A DNA stretch of 64,000 nucleotides. It comes from JADGRB01 sp036267635 (lineage in GTDB: Bacteria > Myxococcota_A > Polyangia > Fen-1088). Shown here piece by piece: positions 56,358 to 64,000 of this stretch. The notes under the pieces were generated by a model, which saw only the letters and a program-made list of their open reading frames with translations, did no database searches and was not told the origin of the DNA. The position numbers and the translations under genes were made by a program. The stretch spans positions 104,262-168,261 of the forward strand of contig DATAVR010000024.1 in NCBI GenBank assembly GCA_036267635.1, in the 5' to 3' direction. Within the stretch, counting starts at the first letter, position 1. Each line of letters starts with the position of its first letter.

Positions 56358-58916
56358 TTACTTCGCGCAGCGCTTTTGGGCGCGCTCGGCGGCGCGGGCC
56401 AACGCCGGATCGCCCCCGGTGGAGATCGCCCGCAAGGCCGCGCTCCCGGCGCCGGGATCGCACAGCGTTCCGAGGGCGTCGACGGCCGAGGCGCGGAACG
56501 GATGCCGCGTGTCTCCGGCCAGCGTCACCGCCGCCTTGACCGCGTCGGGGCCGCCGAGCTTGGCCAGCGCCCGCAGCACAGACATGGCCACCCCTTCCAG
56601 CGCCAGGTCGGCCTCCGACTCGACGACCACGTCGTGGAGGGCGGCGGCCAGCTCGGGGGCGGCGCCGGTGTCGCCCGCCTCGGCGATGAGCCCCGCGGCG
56701 AGCGCCCGCAGCGAGGCGTTGTCGTCGCGGCGTTTGACCGTGCGGAGCAGGATGGTTCGCGCCCGCGGGTCCTTGCAGCGCGAAAGTCCGATGAGCGCCG
56801 CCCGGCGGACCTCGTCGACGTCCCGCTCGGTCGCGCGGATCATGAGATCGCCGCCGCCGGCCACGCACAGCCCGCCGAGCGCCTGCAGCTCGGCACGCCG
56901 CACGAACGGCCACGGTTCCTGCTTGGCGCCGGTGATGAGCGCGCCGCCGGCGCTGGTGTCGCGCTGCTTCTCCAGCCCCAGCGCCGCCGTCTCGCGCACG
57001 CGCGGGTCCTGATCGTCGAGCGCCGCCCGCAAGAGTGGCCGCGGATCCGCGGGGCCGCTGGCGCCCTTGAGATCGCCGAGCTCGCGCATGGCCAGGAACC
57101 GCAGGACCGGATCGTCCGAGACGGCCGCGGGCGCGGCGACCGCCTCGGGGCTCCCCTCGGCCCCAAGCGCGCCGAGCGCGGCGATGGCCCGCCCGCGCAG
57201 CTCGAACGAGCGATCGGCGGCGAGCGCTGCGCGCAGGGCCACGATCGCCTCGGCGCGCCGCTCGGGCGTGCGCTTGACCGCCGCTGGGAGGATGCGCGCC
57301 AGATCGGCCGCGCGGGCGGTCGCGCCGTCCCCGCGCTGCGGCGCGGCCGCGAACGCCGCCAGCACCGCGTCGGCGCGCACCCGCCGGGCGCCGTCGACCG
57401 CCTGGACGATCGTTCCCCGCAACCCGCCGGGACCGCGGCCGACGGCGGCCAGCAGCGCCGCGGCCGCGTCGTCGTCGTCGAACGTGCCGAGGATGCGCGC
57501 CGCGCGGGCCCGATCGTCGACAGGAGCGGTCGGCGACGCCAGCAGGGCCGCCAGCGCCGACACCGGCGGAAGAGCGGCCTGGGCCAGCGTCATGGCGATC
57601 AGCTTCTCCTCCTTTTCGCTGGCTCCGGTCACCGCGGCCGTCAGCGCCTCGACGACCAGCGGATTCTTCGGCGTCGGCTCCAGCGTCGTCAGCGCCTCGA
57701 CCAAGCATTCACGGCCCGCGCCCCGCGCGCCGAGGACTGCCTCGGCCGTCGGCACCACCGCCGCCTCGCCAAGGCCGATCACCAGCGGCAACCGCGCATC
57801 GCAATCGGGCGCGGTGGCGAGATCGGCGACCAGCCGCTTGGCCCCGTCGGGTCCGTCGGCCTCGGTGAAGATCGCCAGATCGCCGATCGCGGTCGTCCCG
57901 TAGTTCTTCGGCGGCGCGGCCTCCGTCCCCGGCGTGACGTCGGTGATCACCACTGTCACGCAAGAGGCGACGGTCGGCTTCGGCAGCGGCACCCAATAGG
58001 CGTCTCGCCAGTGGGCGGCGTCGGCGGCGGGATCGTCGGGGATCTCGACGTCGAAGCGCTGGGCCGCGGCCGGACCGAGCGCGATCTGAAAGCGCTTGAG
58101 TCGGTTCTTGCCGCGCAGGGCCTGCAGGCTCGCGCCGTCGCCCGGGAAGATACGCAGGCCACGGATGGCGTAGCCGCCCGCCGCCGCGCGTGCGGTCAGG
58201 AACTCGCCGCGGCCGTCGCCGCCGAGGCCCTCGGCCCAGGAGGTGGCCGGGTTGCCGTCGTCCAGCTCGACCGGCGGGGTCAAGCCGCGCGCGTCGCTGC
58301 CGGCCCCGCGGGTGGTCGACGCCCCGAGGAAATGGAAGTCGGCGATCGGCCGGCCGGAGGGCATGGCCGGATCCCCGCGGTGGGCCACCAGCGTCTCGCT
58401 GCCGGGAGGCGGCAGCGACGAGACGATCGGGCGAAAGCGCCCGGCGGCGAAGTCGTAGCCGCGGGGAAACAGCCGCGGGGGGACGCCGTCGCAGCGATCG
58501 ACGCCGGCGGCGGTCTGGTATTCGACCACGCGGGCAGGGGTCGCCTCGACCCACAGTGACGTCTCACCGTCGGCGTCGCGGGGTCCGGTCATCCCCGACC
58601 AGACGACGCGCCGGGCGGTGCCGTCCACCTCACCGATCCAGACTTCCTCGGCCGAGGTACCGAGCACCGGGACCCGCAGCTCGGCCAGCCGGTGCCCGGC
58701 GACGGTGATCTCGCGGAGCAGGGGCGTTCCGCGGCGCAACGCCGGGGTCTTCAGCGTGACGCGGGTCAGGAGGGCGTCCCCGTTTCGGATCTCCAGCGCG
58801 CCGTCGCTGGCGCTGGCGAGCCGCAGCCCGGCGGCGGGCGGGGCGCCCGTGGCTGACGCCGGGGCGGCGGCCGAGGTGAGCAGCGTCAGGACCGTCAGCG
58901 CAGACAAAACGCGCAT
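56358..58916 (-). CDS. Secreted HEAT-repeat protein with NADase-type glycan-binding-like domain
   Basis: 852 residues from ATG 58916. A signal peptide ends near SASA. The N-terminal ~330 residues include ELDDGNPATSWAEGLGGDGRGEF, a pattern of discoidin-like 'NADase-type glycan-binding' domains (split here as LDDGNPATSWAEG and GRGEFLTARA). From ~420 to the end runs a series of HEAT-like repeats (VRETAALGLEKQRD, VRRAALIGLSRCKDPRA). It is probably an exported scaffold that binds a surface ligand. The nearest gene, era, is divergent (41 bp gap). Confidence 0.75.
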   Translation of the reverse strand: MRVLSALTVLTLLTSAAAPASATGAPPAAGLRLASASDGALEIRNGDALLTRVTLKTPALRRGTPLLREITVAGHRLAELRVPVLGTSAEEVWIGEVDGTARRVVWSGMTGPRDADGETSLWVEATPARVVEYQTAAGVDRCDGVPPRLFPRGYDFAAGRFRPIVSSLPPPGSETLVAHRGDPAMPSGRPIADFHFLGASTTRGAGSDARGLTPPVELDDGNPATSWAEGLGGDGRGEFLTARAAAGGYAIRGLRIFPGDGASLQALRGKNRLKRFQIALGPAAAQRFDVEIPDDPAADAAHWRDAYWVPLPKPTVASCVTVVITDVTPGTEAAPPKNYGTTAIGDLAIFTEADGPDGAKRLVADLATAPDCDARLPLVIGLGEAAVVPTAEAVLGARGAGRECLVEALTTLEPTPKNPLVVEALTAAVTGASEKEEKLIAMTLAQAALPPVSALAALLASPTAPVDDRARAARILGTFDDDDAAAALLAAVGRGPGGLRGTIVQAVDGARRVRADAVLAAFAAAPQRGDGATARAADLARILPAAVKRTPERRAEAIVALRAALAADRSFELRGRAIAALGALGAEGSPEAVAAPAAVSDDPVLRFLAMRELGDLKGASGPADPRPLLRAALDDQDPRVRETAALGLEKQRDTSAGGALITGAKQEPWPFVRRAELQALGGLCVAGGGDLMIRATERDVDEVRRAALIGLSRCKDPRARTILLRTVKRRDDNASLRALAAGLIAEAGDTGAAPELAAALHDVVVESEADLALEGVAMSVLRALAKLGGPDAVKAAVTLAGDTRHPFRASAVDALGTLCDPGAGSAALRAISTGGDPALARAAERAQKRCAK

Positions 58917-58944
58917 GCCTCGGGATAGCACGACATCTGCGTTA

Positions 58945-58950
58945 TATAGA
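58945..58950 (+). promoter_or_regulatory. Putative -10 box TATAGA before era
   Basis: An AT-rich TTATATAGA block in the divergent 41 bp gap; TATAGA ends 7 nt before the era ATG. Confidence 0.4.
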
Positions 58951-58957
58951 AGCCCCC

Positions 58958-59896
58958 ATGAAGACCGCCCCCGGCGACAAGGCCGGCAAAGACTCAGCCG
59001 CTGGCGCCGCACCCGTCGCCGGCACCGTCGCGATTTTGGGCCGCCCCAACGTCGGCAAGTCGACGTTGCTCAACCGGATCGTCGGCGAGAAGCTGGCCAT
59101 CGTCACCCCCAAGCCGCAGACGACGCGCAACCGGATCACCGGCGTCTACAACGGCGCCCGCGGGCAGATCGTCTTCGTCGACACGCCTGGCGTCCACGGC
59201 GCCACCAAGCAGCTCAATCGCTTCATGGTCGGCGAGGCGCTGGGGATCATCCCCGACATCGACGCCGCGCTGCTGATCGTCGACGCCGGGACCGACCGGC
59301 CGGGCGACGACGAAGAGCGGATCCTGCGCGCCCTGGCCGAGGCCCGCCGTCCGGTCGTCCTCGGCATCAACAAGGTCGACACGGTGAAAAACAAAGAGGC
59401 GCTCTTGCCACGGCTCGAGCGCTGGAACCAGCAGCCGGGATTGCGCGCGCTGGTTCCGATCTCAGCGAGCCGCGGCACCAACGTCGAGCGGCTGGTCAAC
59501 GAGCTCTGGACGCTCCTGCCGGAGGGGCCGCCGCTCTTCGACGCCGAGCACCTGACCGATCGCACGGAGCGCTTTCTGGCGGCCGAGCTCATCCGCGAGC
59601 AGTTCTTCATCGCGCTCCGCCAAGAGGTGCCCTACGCCATCGCCATCGTCATCGACGAATGGAACGAGCGGCCCGCTGACGTGGTCATCGCCGCCAGCAT
59701 CGTGGTCGAGCGCGAGAGCCAGCGGGCGATCGTGCTCGGCAAGGGGGGCACGATGATCCGTGACGTCGGGACCCGCGCGCGCGTCGCCATCAGCGAGCTC
59801 CTGCAGCGCCCGGCGCACATCAAGCTGACGGTCCGCATCGAACCCGACTGGACCACCTCGCCTGTTGCGATGGCGGAGCTCGGATACCAGAAGTGA
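58958..59896 (+). CDS. era: GTPase Era
   Basis: 312 residues. G1 motif GRPNVGKST at 28-36, DTPG in G3, and NKVD in G4 (GINKVDTVKN), followed by a C-terminal KH domain with GKGG in LGKGGTMIRDVG. It is needed for 16S rRNA/30S assembly. A ~20-residue N-terminal extension (Lys/Ala-rich) precedes the usual start. Its stop overlaps the der GTG (GTGA). Confidence 0.97.
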   Translation: MKTAPGDKAGKDSAAGAAPVAGTVAILGRPNVGKSTLLNRIVGEKLAIVTPKPQTTRNRITGVYNGARGQIVFVDTPGVHGATKQLNRFMVGEALGIIPDIDAALLIVDAGTDRPGDDEERILRALAEARRPVVLGINKVDTVKNKEALLPRLERWNQQPGLRALVPISASRGTNVERLVNELWTLLPEGPPLFDAEHLTDRTERFLAAELIREQFFIALRQEVPYAIAIVIDEWNERPADVVIAASIVVERESQRAIVLGKGGTMIRDVGTRARVAISELLQRPAHIKLTVRIEPDWTTSPVAMAELGYQK

Positions 59897-61329
59897 GCGA
59901 CGCCGATCTTCCGCTCGTCGCGCTGGTGGGGCGTCCCAACGTCGGCAAGTCGTCACTCTACAACCGCCTCGTCGGCGGCCGCCCGGCGCTGGTGGAAGAC
60001 ATTCCGGGCGTGACGCGCGATCGCCGCTACGGTCTGGCCGACTGGGGCCCGACGCACTTTCGCGTCGTCGACACCGGCGGCCTCGATCCGTCGGCGGCGG
60101 GGATCTTGGGAGCGATGCGCCAGCAGACCCTGCGCGCGCTCGATGAAGCCGATCTGGTCCTGTTCGTGGTCGACGCCCGTGAGGGGATCACCGGCGTCGA
60201 CAGCGACGTGGCCAAGGTGCTGCGCCAGTCGGGCCGTCCCGTGCTGGTCGCCGCCAACAAGGTCGACTCCGCGCGCGCCGAGACGGCCGCCACCGAAGCG
60301 TTCGCGCTCGGCTTCCCCGACGTCTTTCCGATCTCGGCCAGCCACGGACGCGGGGTGAACGATCTGCTCGACATGGTGGTCGCGCGACTGCCGAAAACTG
60401 CGCGCGTACCGGGCAAGCCCTCCGAGCGAGCTGCCGACGGATCGTCCGAATCGCCGGAGACGGCGCTCCTCAAGCTGGCCTTCATCGGCAAGCCGAACGT
60501 CGGCAAGTCGTCGCTGGTCAATTGCCTGCTCGGTGAGGAGCGGGTCCTCGTCCACGATCAGCCCGGCACCACGCGCGATCCGATCGACACGCCGTTCTCG
60601 TTCGGCGGCCGCGAGTACCTGCTGGTCGACACCGCCGGGATGCGCCGCCGCCGCTCCATCGACACGTTGACCGAGCACGTGGCGGCCAAGATGGCGCGCG
60701 ATCAGCTCGCGCGCTGCGACGTCGCGGCGCTGGTGATCGACGCGCGGGAGGGGGCGACAGCGGAGGACGCGCGGCTGGCCAGCCTGATCGAGGACTCCGG
60801 CCGTTGCGCGCTGGTGGTGCTCAACAAGAAGGATCTGGTCGGGCGCGCCGCCATCGACGCCAAGATCGAATCGACGCGCGAGGCGCTCGCCTTTCTGCGC
60901 TACGCGCCGGTGCTGCTGACCTCGGCGGTCACCCGGGCCGGCGTCACCACGATCTTGGCCGAGGCCGCCAAGGCCTTCGATCAGGCTTCGCGCCGGATCT
61001 CCACCGGCGAGCTGAACAAGCTGTTGGAGCAGATCGTCGCCCAGAAGCCGCCGCCGTCGGGGCGGGGCGGTCGCCACGTGAAGCTCTACTACGCCACCCA
61101 GGCGTCGGTCCGACCGCCGACCTTCTTCCTCAGCACCAATCATCCGGCCGAAGTCGGCTATCCGTACCGGCGGTTCCTGATCAACCGCCTGCGCGAGGCC
61201 TACGGCTTCGAGGGGACGCCGGTGCGCCTGGCGTTGCGGGCGCACCGGCAAAAGAAGACGGCACCGCCGGGCGCCGTGGCGGCCGCCGCTAGAAAACCCA
61301 GGAGAGCCGCGCGGTCATCGAGAACATGA
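59893..61329 (+). CDS. der: Tandem-GTPase Der (EngA)
   Basis: 478 residues, GTG start. Two G domains: GRPNVGKSS at 13-21 and GKPNVGKSS near 197-205, with DTGG/DTAG and NKVD/NKKD motifs. A KH-like domain ends FEGTPVRLALRAHRQKK. It acts in 50S subunit biogenesis. The C-terminal ~25 residues are Lys/Arg/Ala-rich and overlap antisense with the end of the barrel gene by 41 bp. Confidence 0.97.
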   Translation: MSDADLPLVALVGRPNVGKSSLYNRLVGGRPALVEDIPGVTRDRRYGLADWGPTHFRVVDTGGLDPSAAGILGAMRQQTLRALDEADLVLFVVDAREGITGVDSDVAKVLRQSGRPVLVAANKVDSARAETAATEAFALGFPDVFPISASHGRGVNDLLDMVVARLPKTARVPGKPSERAADGSSESPETALLKLAFIGKPNVGKSSLVNCLLGEERVLVHDQPGTTRDPIDTPFSFGGREYLLVDTAGMRRRRSIDTLTEHVAAKMARDQLARCDVAALVIDAREGATAEDARLASLIEDSGRCALVVLNKKDLVGRAAIDAKIESTREALAFLRYAPVLLTSAVTRAGVTTILAEAAKAFDQASRRISTGELNKLLEQIVAQKPPPSGRGGRHVKLYYATQASVRPPTFFLSTNHPAEVGYPYRRFLINRLREAYGFEGTPVRLALRAHRQKKTAPPGAVAAAARKPRRAARSSRT

Positions 61330-61846
61330 ACGGAGAGTTCCCCAATCCTTCGGGATTGCTGAACAGATCCTGCGGTCGGTAGAGATACTGAAAGCTGAGG
61401 CCGGCCCGCAGTCGCCGGGTCAGGTAGTAGTCGCCACCGAGACCGAGCTCGGAGGCGAGCATCGTCACCGTCGGGGCGAGCGGGCCGCTGATCTCGGCGA
61501 AGCCGAACTGCAGGGTGGCATAGGGCACCAGGCGAAGAATGTCGATCGTGTAGGTGACACCCACCAGCGCCGCCGCGGTGTGCTCGCTGCCGGCCGGGAT
61601 CCCGGCCGGCTTGTCGGCCGAAACGGAGTGGGTCGACCCCTCGAGGACCCCGGAGACCGCCCAGGCGTCCGTCAGCCCGTACGCGACGTCTAGACCGCCG
61701 GCGGCGCCCCAGGGGCGGTTCCCCTCGTTGACCACCCCGATCCCGGCCCGCAGGCCAACCTGCAGCTCGTTGGCCCCGGCCGCGTGCGCCGACGCGGCGG
61801 CGCAAAGGCCACCCCAGAACGCCACGAAGGCCGCCGCTGGCTTCAC
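61289..61846 (-). CDS. Small outer-membrane beta-barrel protein
   Basis: 185 residues, GTG start. Signal peptide cleaved near AHAAG. Beta strands with aromatic ends (GLRAGIGVVNEG, GVTYTIDILRLVPYATLQFG, RLRAGLSFQYLYRP). The chain terminates SMTARLSWVF with the C-terminal Phe used by the BAM machinery. Predicted eight-strand barrel of the OmpW/OmpA-like type; ligand unknown. A TATAGT hexamer lies 8 nt upstream. Confidence 0.75.
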   Translation of the reverse strand: MKPAAAFVAFWGGLCAAASAHAAGANELQVGLRAGIGVVNEGNRPWGAAGGLDVAYGLTDAWAVSGVLEGSTHSVSADKPAGIPAGSEHTAAALVGVTYTIDILRLVPYATLQFGFAEISGPLAPTVTMLASELGLGGDYYLTRRLRAGLSFQYLYRPQDLFSNPEGLGNSPFMFSMTARLSWVF

Positions 61847-61854
61847 GCCCGAGG

Positions 61855-61860
61855 ACTATA
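61855..61860 (-). promoter_or_regulatory. -10 box TATAGT for the barrel gene
   Basis: A 5/6 match on the minus strand, ending 8 nt before the GTG at 61846. Confidence 0.4.
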
Positions 61861-61895
61861 AGCGATGTCCTGATGCGACGCGCGCCGGCGGACCA

Positions 61896-61924
61896 TTGAC
61901 CGGCCGGGGAGGCTCTGTTATCTC
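61896..61924 (+). promoter_or_regulatory. Promoter TTGACC-N17-TATCTC
   Basis: A 5/6 -35, optimal spacing and a weaker -10, ending 8 nt before the GTG at 61933. It drives the YfgM/BamB-like pair, apparently with almost no leader. Confidence 0.5.
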
Positions 61925-61932
61925 CCCCACCG

Positions 61933-62682
61933 GTGCCGAAGAGAAGACTCAGCAAGAAGGAGCTCAAGCGTCCCGACCAGTTCGTGGACTTTTGGACCCG
62001 TGTGTCGACGGCGACGGGCAACTACCTCTCCGCGCACATGCGCGCGCTCGTCATCTGCCTGACCGCGCTGGCCACGGTCGTCGCCGGCTCCGTCGCCATA
62101 AGCCAGGTGTCGGAGCGTCGGAGCATCCGCGCCGCCGAGGCGTTGGCCCATGCGCAGCGCCTCGCCAACGTCGACCAGACGCCCGAAGCAACGTCCGCGG
62201 ACGAAGGGCTGCCGCGCCTCCCGACCGCCAAGCTGCAGCTCGAGGCGGCGCTCAAGGACCTGGACGCCGCCTTCGCCCCGTCGGGCCATGGTCCGCTGCA
62301 CGCTGAGGCGATGGTGGTGCGCGGGAGCCTGCTGTTGGATCTCGATCGCGCCGATGAGGCGGTGACGACCTACCAGGGCCTCTTGCCGGACAACCTGGAC
62401 AAGAGATTGCGGTTCCTGGCCCACGAGGGGCTGGGGTACGCCTACGAGCGGCAAGGCAAGCTGGACGACGCGCTCGGGGCGTTCAACAAGCTGGGCGAGG
62501 ACTCCGCCGGCATGGACGGCTTCTACAAGGACCGCGCGCTCTACCACCAGGCGCGGATCGCGGAGCTGCGAAGCAACCCGACGGACGCCAAACGGATCTA
62601 TCACGAGGTGCTGGATAAGAACCCCACCACCTCGTTGCGCGAGGAGATCACCAATCGCCTCGCCACGCTCGAGATGAAGTGA
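61933..62682 (+). CDS. YfgM-like membrane-anchored TPR protein
   Basis: 249 residues, GTG start. A basic N-terminus precedes one membrane helix (~38-58, ALVICLTALATVVAGSVAI). The periplasmic part has TPR-like helices (LDLDRADEAVTTYQGLLP, HEGLGYAYERQGKLDDALGA). Layout matches YfgM, which works with the Sec translocon and periplasmic chaperones. In E. coli yfgM-bamB-der are adjacent; here der, this gene and the BamB-like gene are again neighbours. It overlaps the next gene as GTGA. Confidence 0.78.
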   Translation: MPKRRLSKKELKRPDQFVDFWTRVSTATGNYLSAHMRALVICLTALATVVAGSVAISQVSERRSIRAAEALAHAQRLANVDQTPEATSADEGLPRLPTAKLQLEAALKDLDAAFAPSGHGPLHAEAMVVRGSLLLDLDRADEAVTTYQGLLPDNLDKRLRFLAHEGLGYAYERQGKLDDALGAFNKLGEDSAGMDGFYKDRALYHQARIAELRSNPTDAKRIYHEVLDKNPTTSLREEITNRLATLEMK

Positions 62683-63821
62683 CCACCCGGACGATCCTGC
62701 TCGCCGCGCTCGCCGCGGTGTCAGGTTGCGCTTCCGTCACCGCCCGGCCCGTGGGGGAGACAGAGGCCCCCGCGCACTCGGCCGGCGTGCTCCAGATGGT
62801 CTGGCGCACCACGCTGCACGAGCACGGTCTGTTCGAGCCCGAGCCCGAGGAGTGCGCGACCGGCGCGCTCGCCAACGGTCACCTGGTCATCGGCTCGCGC
62901 GCGGCGAACGTCGTCGGCGTCGCCCCCGATACGGGCCACGTCGACTGGGTCACCGGCGTCTCGGGCGGCGTCGACAGCACCGCCCGCTTCGACCCGAACC
63001 GCGGACAGGTCTACGTCGGCGCCGACGACGGCACCTTCTACGCGTTCGATCCGGCGTCGGGCGCCGTTCGCTGGACCTACCACGGCAAGGGGGCCTTCGA
63101 ACGCGCGCCCGAGCTCGGGGCCGATCTCGTCTACACCGCCAGCGCCACCGATCGCGTGGTGGCGCTCGAGCCGGCGACCGGGAAGTGGCGCTGGCAGTAC
63201 GAGCGCGAGATGCCGGAGGGGTTCACCATCCACGGCTACGCTGCTCCGCGCCTGCACGGCAACCAGCTGCTCACCGGGTTCGCCGACGGCTACTTCGTGT
63301 CGCTGGCGGCCGCCACCGGCGAGGTGGTCTGGGCGCGGTCGCTGGCGACCGCCTCCGAGCAGTTCGTCGACGTCGACACGACGCCCGCGCTGGCCGGTAA
63401 CCTCGCCTACGTCGCGTCCTACTCGGGCGGCCTCTGCGCCGTCGACCTGCTCGACGGCGCGATCAAGTGGCGGCTCGGCGTCGAAGGGGTAGGCGACGTC
63501 AGCGTGGCCGACGGCCGCCTCTTCTTCGTGGCCCCACGGCAGGGGCTGCACTCCGCCGATCTCGAAGGACACGTCATATGGCGCCAGGGCCTCACCGAAG
63601 CCGGCGACCTCACCAAGCCGATGGTCGTCGGGCGCTACCTGATCTTCTCGGGCAGCCGCGCCGGCCTCTTCATCGTCGACCGCACCGGGGGTGGCCTGCT
63701 CGAGGTCTTCAACCCCGGCCACGGCGTCTGCTCCGCCCCCACGCTCGACGAGAAGCGCCAGCGCCTCTACGTCCTGTCCAACAGCGGCTCCCTCTACGCC
63801 CTCGACCTAGGGGCGTCTTAA
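62679..63821 (+). CDS. bamB: BamB-like PQQ/beta-propeller lipoprotein
   Basis: 380 residues. Lipobox VSGC (C17) marks a lipoprotein. The rest is a beta-propeller with PQQ-type repeats (GQVYVGADDGTFYAFDPASG, LVYTASATDRVVALEPATG, LAYVASYSGGLCAVDLLDG). BamB is the propeller lipoprotein of the outer-membrane barrel assembly machine. Its position behind a YfgM-like gene and near der matches the conserved order in other Proteobacteria, supporting the assignment; sequence-level identity is not proven here. Confidence 0.8.
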   Translation: MTTRTILLAALAAVSGCASVTARPVGETEAPAHSAGVLQMVWRTTLHEHGLFEPEPEECATGALANGHLVIGSRAANVVGVAPDTGHVDWVTGVSGGVDSTARFDPNRGQVYVGADDGTFYAFDPASGAVRWTYHGKGAFERAPELGADLVYTASATDRVVALEPATGKWRWQYEREMPEGFTIHGYAAPRLHGNQLLTGFADGYFVSLAAATGEVVWARSLATASEQFVDVDTTPALAGNLAYVASYSGGLCAVDLLDGAIKWRLGVEGVGDVSVADGRLFFVAPRQGLHSADLEGHVIWRQGLTEAGDLTKPMVVGRYLIFSGSRAGLFIVDRTGGGLLEVFNPGHGVCSAPTLDEKRQRLYVLSNSGSLYALDLGAS

Positions 63822-63833
63822 TCGGGGGACGTC

Positions 63834-63849
63834 GGGCGCTTGCGCGCCC
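63834..63849 (+). terminator. Weak terminator hairpin after bamB-like gene
   Basis: GGGCGC-TTGC-GCGCCC stem of 6 bp followed by TTTGCTCT, 12 bp after the stop. Confidence 0.45.

Positions 63850-64000
<151 letters not shown>

Overview
This 64 kb window is a GC-rich, densely packed bacterial chromosome segment. I read 50 protein-coding genes or gene fragments and no RNA genes, prophage, insertion sequence or CRISPR array. The gene content points to a Myxococcota/deltaproteobacterial lineage, probably a draft or metagenome contig. This is inferred from the many Cys-anchored lipoproteins with TIG domains, Ala/Pro-rich linkers, very large repeat proteins, a DUF1579-type secreted protein and GTG/ATG overlaps between operon genes. 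The last 29 bases are a pure G run, which looks like a sequencing artefact at a contig end.

Layout. 1-3192 (minus) is a flavin reductase, TIG lipoprotein and Cache/HAMP sensor operon, the sensor running off the left edge. 3218-8059 (plus) holds lipoproteins, an acylphosphatase and acetyl-CoA synthetase. 8184-9113 is a small accessory patch: a truncated GyrI-like domain next to a two-gene nucleotidyltransferase module. 9147-15441 contains a membrane Fe-S oxidoreductase, a Trm112-like zinc protein, a PilZ protein and a minus operon with purN and purM. 15499-17630 is accD-folC. 17641-23311 (minus) is glyA, a small secreted protein and a 1271-residue secreted protein built of about sixty short aromatic repeats. 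23432-27740 (plus) is a five-gene operon that looks like phospholipid headgroup or glycolipid chemistry: Gfo/Idh oxidoreductase, CDP-alcohol phosphotransferase, GtrA, class III aminotransferase and PgpA. 27754-30390 is an RND/MMPL exporter. 30563-37228 is a complete trpEGDCFBA operon with almost every junction overlapping. 37308-41233 carries a DUF1579 protein, a cupredoxin-like protein, a DciA-like protein, RidA and a radical SAM protein. 41286-44968 is a heterodimeric ABC exporter. 45038-56263 is one 3741-residue helical-repeat protein. 56358-63821 holds a HEAT-repeat protein, era, der, an outer-membrane barrel and a YfgM/BamB-like pair.

Three things go beyond routine annotation. First, a family of ~77 bp double-hairpin elements is present in four copies whose stems are kept by compensatory changes. 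One copy is translated as the tail of TrpE, one is an in-frame insertion inside a cupredoxin-like protein, and a third supplies that protein's stop codon. Second, at about eleven transcription-unit starts a -10-like hexamer ends 6-8 nt before the start codon, which suggests leaderless mRNAs. Third, two giant repeat proteins (an FPLFW-type repeat and a ~72-residue helical super-repeat) have no function I can assign. No intergenic stretch exceeds about 180 bases.
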